Source: an uncultured Lachnospiraceae bacterium
GTDB taxonomy: Bacteria; Bacillota; Clostridia; Lachnospirales; Lachnospiraceae
Reading direction: 5' to 3'
Length of the DNA stretch: 11,785 bases
NCBI GenBank assembly: GCA_937965795.1
Contig: CALCMD010000104.1
Span: 1 to 11,785, forward strand
Position 1 is the stretch's first letter. Each line of letters opens with the position of its first letter. The notes under the pieces are model-generated. The model was not told the origin of the DNA. It saw only the letters and a list, made by a program, of their open reading frames with translations, and made no database searches. Shown here in pieces: positions 1 through 6,107 of this stretch. The position numbers were made by a program, and so were the translations under genes.

Positions 1-14
1 AGGAGTTAGTTTTC

Positions 15-100
15 GAATTCCCTGCCCCCGTTTGCGTGAGATACGTTTCCATCCGGCCTGCGCACGGAATGAACGCAGACGCTCCGTCAAAACCGTGATT
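15..100. repeat. Dispersed palindromic repeat, left copy (inverted relative to right copy)
   Basis: Bases 15-75 match the reverse complement of 11725-11785 at 58 of 61 positions. Weaker similarity, including a shared CAAAACC at 88-94, continues to about 100. The unit can fold on itself: CGTTTCC (44-50) can pair with GGAATGAACG (66-75) with a 3-base bulge, enclosing CCG/CGG. The outer right arm is more degenerate than in the other copy. No reading frame or transposase is associated. This looks like a non-coding intergenic dispersed repeat of REP or MITE type. What it does is not visible. Confidence 0.8.
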
Positions 101-114
101 TGCCATATATCCGC

Positions 115-146
115 AAAACAAAAGAGACTGCCAACACAGTCCCTCT
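115..146 (-). terminator. Rho-independent terminator of the nadBC-niaR-nrdR operon
   Basis: Read on the minus strand, AGAGGGACTG (146-137) pairs with CAGTCTCTTT (130-121) through ten base pairs, two of them G-U, around a 6-base loop. A T-rich run CTTTTGTTTTG follows. It starts 10 bases after the nrdR stop codon, so it most likely ends the whole nad operon transcript. Confidence 0.75.
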
Positions 147-155
147 CATTTTTGC

Positions 156-605
156 TCACTCTAAAATTTTCTTTAATTCATCCATGAAAGTATTTACATC
201 CTTAAATTCCCGGTAAACGGAGGCAAAACGCACATATGCCACCGCTTCCAGATCTTTCAGGCGGTCCATCACAATTTCCCCGATGACTTTACTCTCGATT
301 TCCCGTTCCTCCCGGTTAAAAAGCTCTGTTTCTACAGAGTCCACCAGCTCATTAATCTGCTGCACCGGAATGGGCCGTTTATAACATGCCCTTAAAACCC
401 CTGCTTCAATCTTTGATCTGTCATACTGCTCCCGGCTGAGATCTTTTTTAATCACAATCAAAGGAATCGTCTCCACCTTCTCATAGGTTGTGAAACGTTT
501 CCCGCATTCGTCGCACATTCTGCGGCGTCTGATGGAACAATTGTCATCTGCCGGCCTTGAGTCCACGACTCTCGTATTATCCTGGTTGCAAAATGGACAT
601 TTCAT
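156..605 (-). CDS. nrdR: Transcriptional repressor NrdR (zinc ribbon plus ATP-cone)
   Basis: NrdR senses ATP/dATP through an ATP-cone and represses ribonucleotide reductase genes in the cytoplasm. At 149 aa it has the usual length of the family. The N-terminus carries the zinc ribbon with CPFC (C3, C6) and CDEC (C31, C34), separated by the basic segment around RRRR (26-29) typical of NrdR. An ATP-cone fills roughly residues 46-140. The ATG overlaps the niaR stop as ATGA, and an AGGAGG lies 6 bases upstream of it, so this start is firm. It is the last gene of the nadB-nadC-niaR-nrdR run and is followed by a terminator. No ribonucleotide reductase gene lies in the window, so its targets are elsewhere. 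The name is secure from sequence. The functional reason for its coupling to NAD genes is not known from the window. Confidence 0.96.
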   Translation of the reverse strand: MKCPFCNQDNTRVVDSRPADDNCSIRRRRMCDECGKRFTTYEKVETIPLIVIKKDLSREQYDRSKIEAGVLRACYKRPIPVQQINELVDSVETELFNREEREIESKVIGEIVMDRLKDLEAVAYVRFASVYREFKDVNTFMDELKKILE

Positions 606-1162
606 GAATTTCCTCCTTCTCCTTTATTCCAGAAATCAATGGGTTCATAGTCCTGAAGCTTTGCAAGAAATCCCCGCTCCCGCAGCTTCTCCTGAATATT
701 GTCCAGAATTTCTTCACTCTCTGCCAGTACGGTATGATAGTGATATCCGGCTGTGACATTTTTCAGCAGACTTGACTTTCCAAGCGTGATCCCCTCCATA
801 AATTTTCTGACGTCCTGACGGGAACGGATATTCATATCTGCCTTCACCGTCCCGTACACCTTATGAAAAACGAACACATCTTTTACGGTTCCCCCATAAT
901 CTACCATCAGGCATAATTCTTCTTCTACTTCTTCATCCGAATGATGGATTTTGAAAACACGGCTGACCTCCTGCTTTTTCATCAGAACATATCCCAGATT
1001 TGTAGAGACAATATCCTCGCCATTTGCCCGCAGAAGCGCAATATCCTGCACGATTGCCTGTCTGCTCACCTGCATCTGCTCCGCCAGTCTGGTTCCGGAC
1101 AAAGGGCTTTGGCTCTCTGTCAGTAATTGAAGAATATATGCTCTTCTATCCTTTCCATTCAT
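602..1162 (-). CDS. niaR: Niacin-responsive repressor NiaR (HTH plus 3H domain)
   Basis: NiaR (YrxA family) represses NAD synthesis and niacin uptake genes when niacin is plentiful. The 186-aa protein has an N-terminal winged helix-turn-helix at about residues 6-60 (SGTRLAEQM, VSRQAIVQDI), then a 3H ligand/metal domain at about 70-175. H74, E82, H141 and H143 keep the spacing I recall for the metal ligands of the Thermotoga maritima homologue (H79, E87, H146, H148). H100 is a further conserved-looking histidine. It begins 15 bases after nadC and overlaps nrdR by 4 bases. The Shine-Dalgarno (AAGG, about 12 bases upstream) is weak, so translation may depend on coupling to nadC. Being encoded with nadB and nadC, it probably represses its own operon and the divergent nadA through boxes at 3366-3448. 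Assignment is strong; the operator link is inference. Confidence 0.92.
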   Translation of the reverse strand: MNGKDRRAYILQLLTESQSPLSGTRLAEQMQVSRQAIVQDIALLRANGEDIVSTNLGYVLMKKQEVSRVFKIHHSDEEVEEELCLMVDYGGTVKDVFVFHKVYGTVKADMNIRSRQDVRKFMEGITLGKSSLLKNVTAGYHYHTVLAESEEILDNIQEKLRERGFLAKLQDYEPIDFWNKGEGGNS

Positions 1163-1177
1163 TCCATATCAACCTTT

Positions 1178-2035
1178 CTATTCCACAGGATGCAGGTTTT
1201 TCAGAGAAATATCAAGAATCGGCGCAGAATGTGTCAATGCTCCGCTGGAGATAAAGTCTACGCCCATATCGGAAAGTGCGGCAATGTTTTCTTTCGTCAC
1301 ATTGCCGGATACCTCTACCTGCGCACGTCCATTGATATATTCTACCGCCTGCCGCATCTGTTCGTGATTCATATTGTCCAACATGATAATATCTGCTCCG
1401 GCTTCTACGGCTTCCTTCACCATATCCAGATTTTCCACTTCCACCTCTATCTTCCGTACAAAGGAAGCATATTCCCTTGCCATTTCCACAGCTTTCTTCA
1501 CACTTCCGGCCGCACCGATATGGTTGTCCTTCAACATAACCCCGTCTGACAGATTCAGACGGTGATTGTTCCCACCGCCAATGCGCACCGCATATTTTTC
1601 AAACACCCGGTTATTCGGCGTCGTTTTTCTCGTGTCCAGAAGCCGGGTCTTTGTTCCTTTTAAATAAGCGGCCACTTCATTTGTATAAGTAGCGACCCCG
1701 CTCATACGCTGCAAATAATTCAGCGCTGTCCGCTCTCCGGATAAGATCACACGGATGTCCCCGTACACTTTTCCCAGAAGCTGCCCTTTCTTTACCTGTT
1801 CTCCTTCCGCCGCGAAAAACTCTACCTTCGTCTTTTCATCCAGAAGTGTAAAGACCCTTTCAAAAACCTGAAGTCCGCAGATCACGCCATCCTGCTTACA
1901 GACCAGGTCTGCCTCTCCCGCTTTTGATTCTGGCATTACGCTGTTCGTCGATACATCCTCACTTGTAATATCTTCCCGCAATGCACTCAAAATCAGCGGG
2001 TCTACATTTAATTTCATGGTAATTGGATCAAACAT
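1178..2035 (-). CDS. nadC: Nicotinate-nucleotide pyrophosphorylase, carboxylating (quinolinate phosphoribosyltransferase)
   Basis: NadC converts quinolinate and PRPP to nicotinate mononucleotide, CO2 and PPi, the third step of de novo NAD synthesis. Family signatures are GERTALNYLQRMSG, DTRKTTPNNRVFEKYAVR, GGGNNHRLNLSDGVMLKDNH and EVEVENLDMVKEAV, followed by a C-terminal barrel end SSGALTHSAPILDISLK. These supply the basic and acidic residues that bind quinolinate and PRPP. The frame opens further upstream at 2119, but the family normally begins near MFDPITMKL. The ATG at 2035 gives 286 aa, a normal length, with a GAGGAAAG Shine-Dalgarno about 8-10 bases upstream, so I chose it. It overlaps the nadB stop by 8 bases, pointing to translational coupling, and niaR follows after 15 bases. 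Confidence 0.95.
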   Translation of the reverse strand: MFDPITMKLNVDPLILSALREDITSEDVSTNSVMPESKAGEADLVCKQDGVICGLQVFERVFTLLDEKTKVEFFAAEGEQVKKGQLLGKVYGDIRVILSGERTALNYLQRMSGVATYTNEVAAYLKGTKTRLLDTRKTTPNNRVFEKYAVRIGGGNNHRLNLSDGVMLKDNHIGAAGSVKKAVEMAREYASFVRKIEVEVENLDMVKEAVEAGADIIMLDNMNHEQMRQAVEYINGRAQVEVSGNVTKENIAALSDMGVDFISSGALTHSAPILDISLKNLHPVE

Positions 2036-3323
2036 CTCTTTCTTTCCTCGCTTTCCTGATTTCTGACCAGACAATTTCTTTATATTCTTCTGCCAACGCC
2101 CCGCTGTCCGCATATTCATACAGCGGCATTCCTATATCCGGAATTTTCTCTTTCACTTCCTGATAAGTTCCCATAATATCTTCTGCCGCTCTCCCTGCAA
2201 ATACCAGACTCTCCAATAAAGAATTGCTCGCCAGACGGTTTTTCCCATGTACCCCGTTGCAGGCCGTCTCACCTGCCGCATAAAGCCTTTCCATCGAAGT
2301 CCTGCCCTGATGGTCCACCCGGATTCCTCCCATGAAATAATGTTGGGCAGGCACGACCGGAATACACTCTCTGGTTACATCATACCCCATTTCCTGACAA
2401 TGCGCTACTATATTTGGAAAATGATGGAAAAGTTTTTCTTTCGGTATGACCCGAAGATCCTCCCACACATACTCCGTACCGTCTTTTTCCATCTGCCTGT
2501 AGATCGCTTCCGTCAGACAATCTCTGGGTAAAAGTTCATTCACAAACCGTTTTCCGTCTTTTCCATAAAGCTTTGCACCCTCTCCCCGTACCGACTCTGA
2601 GATCAGAAAACTTCTGTCCTCTTCCTTATCCGAATATAGCGTCGTCGGATGAATCTGTATGTAATCCATATCTTTCAGCTCAATTCCGTGCTTTGCCGCA
2701 ACCGCAGCTCCGTCTCCGGTCAGGTGGCGGAAATTCGTAGAATGTTGGTAAAGTCCTCCAATCCCCCCGGTCGCCAGCACCGTATAATCCGCATATATTG
2801 TCTGAATCGTTCCGTCGGCAAAGCGGGCGATCACTCCATAGCATACATTATCTTTGCACAGAATATCCTTCATTTCCGTATATTCCATTAATGTAATATT
2901 CTCTCTGTTCTGTGCCTGAGCCAGCAGCTTTCTCGTAATCTCTTTTCCGGTAATATCTTCATGAAACAAGATTCGTTTATCGGAATGCGCTCCTTCCCGT
3001 GTGAACGCAAAGCTCCCATCCACTTCCCGCTGAAACTCCACGCCATACTTCACAAGCTCCTCTACGACTCTTGCCGAGGAACGTATCATAATCTCCACGG
3101 AATCCCTGTCATTCTCATAATGCCCGGCCTTCATCGTATCCTCAAAATATGCTTCATAGTCTGAATCATCCTTCAGCATACACATTCCCCCCTGGGCCAG
3201 AAAGGAATCGCTGCTCTCCAGATCTGATTTCGTAATGATCGTAACCTTTTTCTCTTTGTCCAGATGAAGCGCGCAATATAAGCCTGCACATCCGCATCCG
3301 ACAATTAAAACATCTGTCTTCAT
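2028..3323 (-). CDS. nadB: L-aspartate oxidase (short clostridial form)
   Basis: NadB is an FAD enzyme that oxidises L-aspartate to iminoaspartate, the first step of de novo NAD synthesis, working with NadA. The N-terminus has the FAD dinucleotide fold VLIVGCGCAGLY (residues 5-16). Then come the succinate-dehydrogenase-like motifs SSDSFLAQGG, a TREGAHSDKRILFHED segment, IQIHPTTLY, and near the C-terminus GRTSMERLYAAGET and NRLASNSLLESLVFAGRAA. At 431 aa it is about 100 residues shorter than the roughly 540-aa enterobacterial enzyme. It keeps only a short part of the C-terminal helical domain, as I recall for other Clostridia. An in-frame GTG lies one codon upstream at 3326, but AGGA at 3330-3333 sits 6 bases from the ATG at 3323, which is preferred. 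It is first in the operon, divergent from nadA. Confidence 0.94.
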   Translation of the reverse strand: MKTDVLIVGCGCAGLYCALHLDKEKKVTIITKSDLESSDSFLAQGGMCMLKDDSDYEAYFEDTMKAGHYENDRDSVEIMIRSSARVVEELVKYGVEFQREVDGSFAFTREGAHSDKRILFHEDITGKEITRKLLAQAQNRENITLMEYTEMKDILCKDNVCYGVIARFADGTIQTIYADYTVLATGGIGGLYQHSTNFRHLTGDGAAVAAKHGIELKDMDYIQIHPTTLYSDKEEDRSFLISESVRGEGAKLYGKDGKRFVNELLPRDCLTEAIYRQMEKDGTEYVWEDLRVIPKEKLFHHFPNIVAHCQEMGYDVTRECIPVVPAQHYFMGGIRVDHQGRTSMERLYAAGETACNGVHGKNRLASNSLLESLVFAGRAAEDIMGTYQEVKEKIPDIGMPLYEYADSGALAEEYKEIVWSEIRKARKERDV

Positions 3324-3365
3324 CACATTTCCTGCTTTCCTGTCATTTTTTCATAGGTTCTTTGC

Positions 3366-3448
3366 TACACCTGAGTATAGCACATGTTTTTACATCCGAC
3401 AAGACACCTGTTTTACAGTTGCATTTACATATGACTTGACACCCGTCA
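3366..3448. promoter_or_regulatory. Probable NiaR operators: three ACACC(T/C)G boxes
   Basis: Three similar sequences lie in the same orientation between nadB and nadA: TACACCTGAGTA (3366-3377), AGACACCTGT (3402-3411) and TGACACCCGTCA (3437-3448). Their ACACC cores are 37 and 35 bases apart. They overlap the nadB -10, the nadB -35 and the nadA -35 respectively, as repressor sites should. From memory, NiaR operators in Firmicutes contain GACACnTGT-like sequence, and niaR is in the operon, so NiaR is the natural candidate. Binding is inferred, not shown. Confidence 0.6.
3374..3402 (-). promoter_or_regulatory. Sigma-A promoter of nadB-nadC-niaR-nrdR
   Basis: On the minus strand a -35 TTGTCG (3402-3397) and a -10 TATACT (3379-3374) are separated by 17 bases. 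Transcription would begin near 3367, about 44 bases before the nadB ATG. Two of the putative NiaR boxes (3366-3377 and 3402-3411) touch the -10/start region and the -35. Confidence 0.7.
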
Positions 3449-3464
3449 TTCTCTTCTATATAAT
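3436..3464 (+). promoter_or_regulatory. Consensus sigma-A promoter of nadA
   Basis: TTGACA (3436-3441) and TATAAT (3459-3464) are both perfect consensus hexamers with the ideal 17-base spacer. A probable NiaR box overlaps the -35. Such a strong promoter implies it is normally held down by a repressor. Transcription should begin near 3471, giving a leader of about 26 bases. Confidence 0.88.
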
Positions 3465-3496
3465 AGAGAAAAAATTTACTTTGGAGATAAAGTTAA

Positions 3497-4417
3497 ATGT
3501 ATACAACAAAAACACTTCAGGATGAAATCCTGCGATTAAAAAAAGAAAAAAACATCTGCATACTCGCACACGCTTACCAGAGCCATGACATCTGGGAAGT
3601 AGCCGATTATGTAGGAGATTCTTATGGTTTGAGTCTGGAAGCCGCGAAATCCGAGGCTGATACCGTACTGATGTGCGGCGTGCGCTTTATGGCAGAAACG
3701 GTCAAGATTCTTTCTCCCGAAAAGAAGGTTCTGCTGTCTCATCCACAGGCTGACTGCCCGATGGCAAGGCAGATGAATACCGAACAGATCCAACAGTTAA
3801 AAGAGCAGTATCCAGACTATGCCGTCGTAGCTTATATTAACACCACTGCCGAATTAAAGACTCTCTGCGATACCTGCGTCACTTCTTCCTCCGCCGTAAA
3901 TGTCATTCGGAACATGAATACCGAAAATATCCTCTTTATTCCAGACTGTAATCTGGGACAGTGGGTAGCGGATCAGGTACCGGACAAGAATCTAAAACTT
4001 GTACAGGGCGGCTGTCCGACCCATGTAAGGGTTTCCCTTCAGGACGTGGAAAAAGCAAGAGCGCTGCATCCGCAGGCAAGTCTGCTGGTTCACCCCGAAT
4101 GCCTTCCAGAAGTATCTGCCGCAGCCGACTATGTAGGCAGCACCACCGGCATTATGGACTTTGCAAAAGCCAGCAAAGAAAACGAATTTATCATCGGCAC
4201 AGAAAACAGCATCGTACAGCATTTACAGTTTCTGTGCCCTGACAAGAAACTCTACCCGCTGTCCAAAGACTGCGTCTGTCATAACATGAAGCTGACGACT
4301 CTTTCTGATGTTTATGGATGTCTGAACGGTTCCGCCGGAGAAGAGATCTTATTGTCTGATGAAGTCATGGAAAAATCAAGAAAATGTCTTGACACGATGC
4401 TTATCCTCGGAAAATAG
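3497..4417 (+). CDS. nadA: Quinolinate synthase (4Fe-4S)
   Basis: NadA condenses iminoaspartate from NadB with dihydroxyacetone phosphate to make quinolinate, using an oxygen-sensitive 4Fe-4S cluster. The 306-aa protein has the usual short length of the Thermotoga/clostridial form. Visible motifs are ILAHAYQ (22-28), GVRFMAET (61-68), ADCPMA (85-90), GGCPTH (171-176), HPEC (199-202), DYVGSTTG (211-218), IGTE and CVCHNMK (259-265). By comparison with the T. maritima enzyme, C87, C173 and C261 are the likely cluster ligands, and H199 and E201 sit in the active site. The start has GGAG 10 bases upstream. It is transcribed divergently from nadB, from its own promoter with a probable NiaR operator, and ends at a strong terminator. 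The assignment is secure. Confidence 0.97.
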   Translation: MYTTKTLQDEILRLKKEKNICILAHAYQSHDIWEVADYVGDSYGLSLEAAKSEADTVLMCGVRFMAETVKILSPEKKVLLSHPQADCPMARQMNTEQIQQLKEQYPDYAVVAYINTTAELKTLCDTCVTSSSAVNVIRNMNTENILFIPDCNLGQWVADQVPDKNLKLVQGGCPTHVRVSLQDVEKARALHPQASLLVHPECLPEVSAAADYVGSTTGIMDFAKASKENEFIIGTENSIVQHLQFLCPDKKLYPLSKDCVCHNMKLTTLSDVYGCLNGSAGEEILLSDEVMEKSRKCLDTMLILGK

Positions 4418-4430
4418 TGATTTTTCATAA

Positions 4431-4478
4431 AAGGAAACGGTGCGCCGCAAAATGCGGGGCATAGTTTCCTTTTTTTTG
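4431..4478 (+). terminator. Strong rho-independent terminator after nadA
   Basis: AAGGAAAC (4431-4438) pairs with GTTTCCTT (4464-4471). Inside it a second stem TGCgCCGCA/TGCGGgGCA closes on a 3-base AAA loop. Eight T residues follow the final CC. It begins 14 bases after the nadA stop and should separate nadA from the downstream spore gene. Confidence 0.9.
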
Positions 4479-4513
4479 TATATGATATAGTAATTTCACG
4501 AATCGAGGTTCTT

Positions 4514-4774
4514 ATGCGTATCTGCGATCTCCGTCAAAAAGAAGTTATCAATATCTGTACCTGCCGCTCCATCGGATGCGTAAACGACGTGGACATTGAC
4601 CCCTGCACCGGCTGCATCCTCGCCCTGATTGTTCCGGGTCCGGGAAAGCTGTGTTCCTTTCTTGGGCGTGATACGGAATTTATTATTCCCTGGAAATGTG
4701 TCAAACAGATCGGAGCCGATATTATTCTGGTAGAAATCGACGAGGACGAATGTAAAAAGAAATGTGACGGATAA
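4514..4774 (+). CDS. YlmC/YmxH-family PRC-barrel sporulation protein
   Basis: This 86-aa protein matches the small spore-associated PRC-barrel family represented by B. subtilis YlmC and YmxH. Its single domain runs from MRICDLRQKEVINI through CRSIGCVNDVDIDP to IPWKCVKQIGADIILVE, the family's typical start, middle and end. Six cysteines before residue 50 and a CKKKC tail are noticeable. No signal peptide or membrane segment is present, so it is probably cytoplasmic or assembled in the spore. The precise function in the family is not established. GAGG (4505-4508) lies 5 bases before the ATG. No convincing promoter is visible in the 35 bases after the nadA terminator, so it may use a sporulation sigma factor promoter overlapping that region. 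In clostridia, from memory, this family often sits between sigG and nrdR; here galactose and NAD genes separate them. Confidence 0.85.
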   Translation: MRICDLRQKEVINICTCRSIGCVNDVDIDPCTGCILALIVPGPGKLCSFLGRDTEFIIPWKCVKQIGADIILVEIDEDECKKKCDG

Positions 4775-4820
4775 TGCACAAAATCAAGGCATGGAATTCG
4801 TCAAAACTGACAATCAGCTC

Positions 4821-4848
4821 TTTACAATCCACCCAAATATGGTATCAT
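4821..4848 (+). promoter_or_regulatory. Extended -10 promoter of galK-galT
   Basis: TTTACA (4821-4826) is followed after 16 bases by TATCAT (4843-4848), which has a TGG directly before it, making an extended -10 (TGnTATCAT). Transcription should begin near 4855. No clear catabolite-repression (cre) site was found around it. Confidence 0.6.
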
Positions 4849-4862
4849 ATTATATAGAAATG

Positions 4863-4879
4863 TTTTCCGATCAGGAAAG
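4863..4879. promoter_or_regulatory. Dyad in the galK leader (possible operator)
   Basis: TTTCC (4864-4868), GATCA, GGAAA (4874-4878) forms a perfect 5-base dyad, extendable by a G-T pair. It lies about 10-24 bases downstream of the predicted transcription start and well before the ribosome binding site. That position suits an operator for a galactose regulator. The stem is too weak and lacks a T run to be a terminator. The functional call is speculative. Confidence 0.3.
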
Positions 4880-4923
4880 CATGGTTCTGTTTTGAAATCT
4901 TATAAAGGTAAAGGAGACACAAC

Positions 4924-6087
4924 ATGAAAGAACAGATATTAAAAAAATTTAAAGAGCTTTTCGGAAGTGAAGGCGACGTCCGCACCTATTTCGCTCCGGG
5001 GCGTGTAAATCTGATCGGAGAGCATACCGATTACAATGGCGGTCACGTATTCCCATGTGCTCTCACCATTGGCACCTACGCTGCTGCCAGAAAACGTCAG
5101 GATAAAAATTTGCGTTTCTATTCTATGAATTTTGAGCGCCAGGGTGTGATCGAAACCAGCCTTACCGCGATGGCTCCCGGAAAAGAAACCACCTGGACCG
5201 CTTATCCGAAAGGCGTCATGTGGGCGTTCGAACAGCGCGGCATGGAAATCCCAAATGGTCTTGATATTATCATTTACGGCAATATTCCAAACGGCTCCGG
5301 TCTTTCCTCCTCCGCATCTCTGGAAGTTCTGACCGGTTACATATTAAAGGACATGTTTGGTTTCGATGTGACCAATCAGGATCTTGCATTGATCGGTCAG
5401 TATTCTGAAAACCACTATAACAGCGTGAACTGTGGTATTATGGATCAGTTCGCCATCGCTATGGGAAAGAAAGATCATGCGATTTTCCTTGATACGAGTA
5501 ACCTGGAATTCCAGTATGCCCCGATTCATCTGGAAGGCTCCAAGATCGTTATTGCATGCAGCAATAAAAAACGCGGACTTGGCGACTCCAAATACAACGA
5601 AAGACGCTCTGAATGTGAAACAGCTCTCGCCGAGCTTCAAAAAGTTGTAAAAATCGATAATCTTGGACAGCTTACCGAGGAACAGTTTGAAGAGTATAAG
5701 GGTGCGATTGCCGACGAAGTCCGCGTAAGGCGCGCAAAACACGCCGTGTACGAGAACCAGAGAACGCTTCGTGCAGTAGACGCCCTGAAAGAAAACAACA
5801 TCAAACTTTTCGGGCAACTAATGAACGCTTCCCATGTTTCCTTAAGAGATGACTACGAAGTAACCGGCATCGAGCTGGATACCCTGGTAGAAGAATCCTG
5901 GAAGCAGCCGGGCGTCATCGGTTCCCGTATGACCGGCGCAGGCTTCGGCGGATGTACCGTCAGCATCGTAGAGGACGATGCCATTGAAGATTTCAAGAAA
6001 AATGTAGGCGAAGCATACAAAGCAAAAATCGGCTATGCCGCTGATTTCTATGTGGTAGAGATCGGTGACGGCCCCACAAGAATATAA
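4924..6087 (+). CDS. galK: Galactokinase
   Basis: GalK phosphorylates galactose with ATP to galactose-1-phosphate, entering the Leloir pathway in the cytoplasm. The 387-aa length is typical. All three GHMP-kinase motifs are intact: the galactose signature GRVNLIGEHTDYNGG (26-40), the ATP-binding PNGSGLSSSASLE (122-134) and MTGAGFGGCTV (336-346). The catalytic arginine and aspartate are expected at R27 and D174 (CGIMDQ). AAGGAG lies 7 bases before the ATG. galT follows after 20 bases with its own AGGAGG, so the two form an operon from the promoter at 4821-4848. galE, a transporter and a regulator are not nearby, so the rest of galactose use must be encoded elsewhere. Assignment is secure. Confidence 0.97.
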   Translation: MKEQILKKFKELFGSEGDVRTYFAPGRVNLIGEHTDYNGGHVFPCALTIGTYAAARKRQDKNLRFYSMNFERQGVIETSLTAMAPGKETTWTAYPKGVMWAFEQRGMEIPNGLDIIIYGNIPNGSGLSSSASLEVLTGYILKDMFGFDVTNQDLALIGQYSENHYNSVNCGIMDQFAIAMGKKDHAIFLDTSNLEFQYAPIHLEGSKIVIACSNKKRGLGDSKYNERRSECETALAELQKVVKIDNLGQLTEEQFEEYKGAIADEVRVRRAKHAVYENQRTLRAVDALKENNIKLFGQLMNASHVSLRDDYEVTGIELDTLVEESWKQPGVIGSRMTGAGFGGCTVSIVEDDAIEDFKKNVGEAYKAKIGYAADFYVVEIGDGPTRI

Positions 6088-6107
6088 AACACCAGGAGGA
6101 ATCTGAA

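Noticed and set aside
15..20. GAATTC at both repeat ends as EcoRI cloning junctions
   Set aside because: The left site has 14 bases of sequence before it and the shared homology runs 61 bases inward with substitutions, so a natural repeat explains it better. The right edge coinciding with the window end remains unexplained.
2036..2119. 28-residue N-terminal extension of NadC
   Set aside because: The extension is basic, lies inside the nadB coding region, and has no family counterpart. The ATG at 2035 has a Shine-Dalgarno and gives the normal NadC start.
4793..4810. Possible catabolite-repression (cre) site upstream of galK
   Set aside because: ATGGAATTCGTCAAAA resembles the cre pattern only if one base is shifted relative to the central CG, so it does not fit.
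4803..4812. GTCAaaacTGAC stem after the ylmC-family gene as a terminator
   Set aside because: The stem has only four base pairs and no T run follows.
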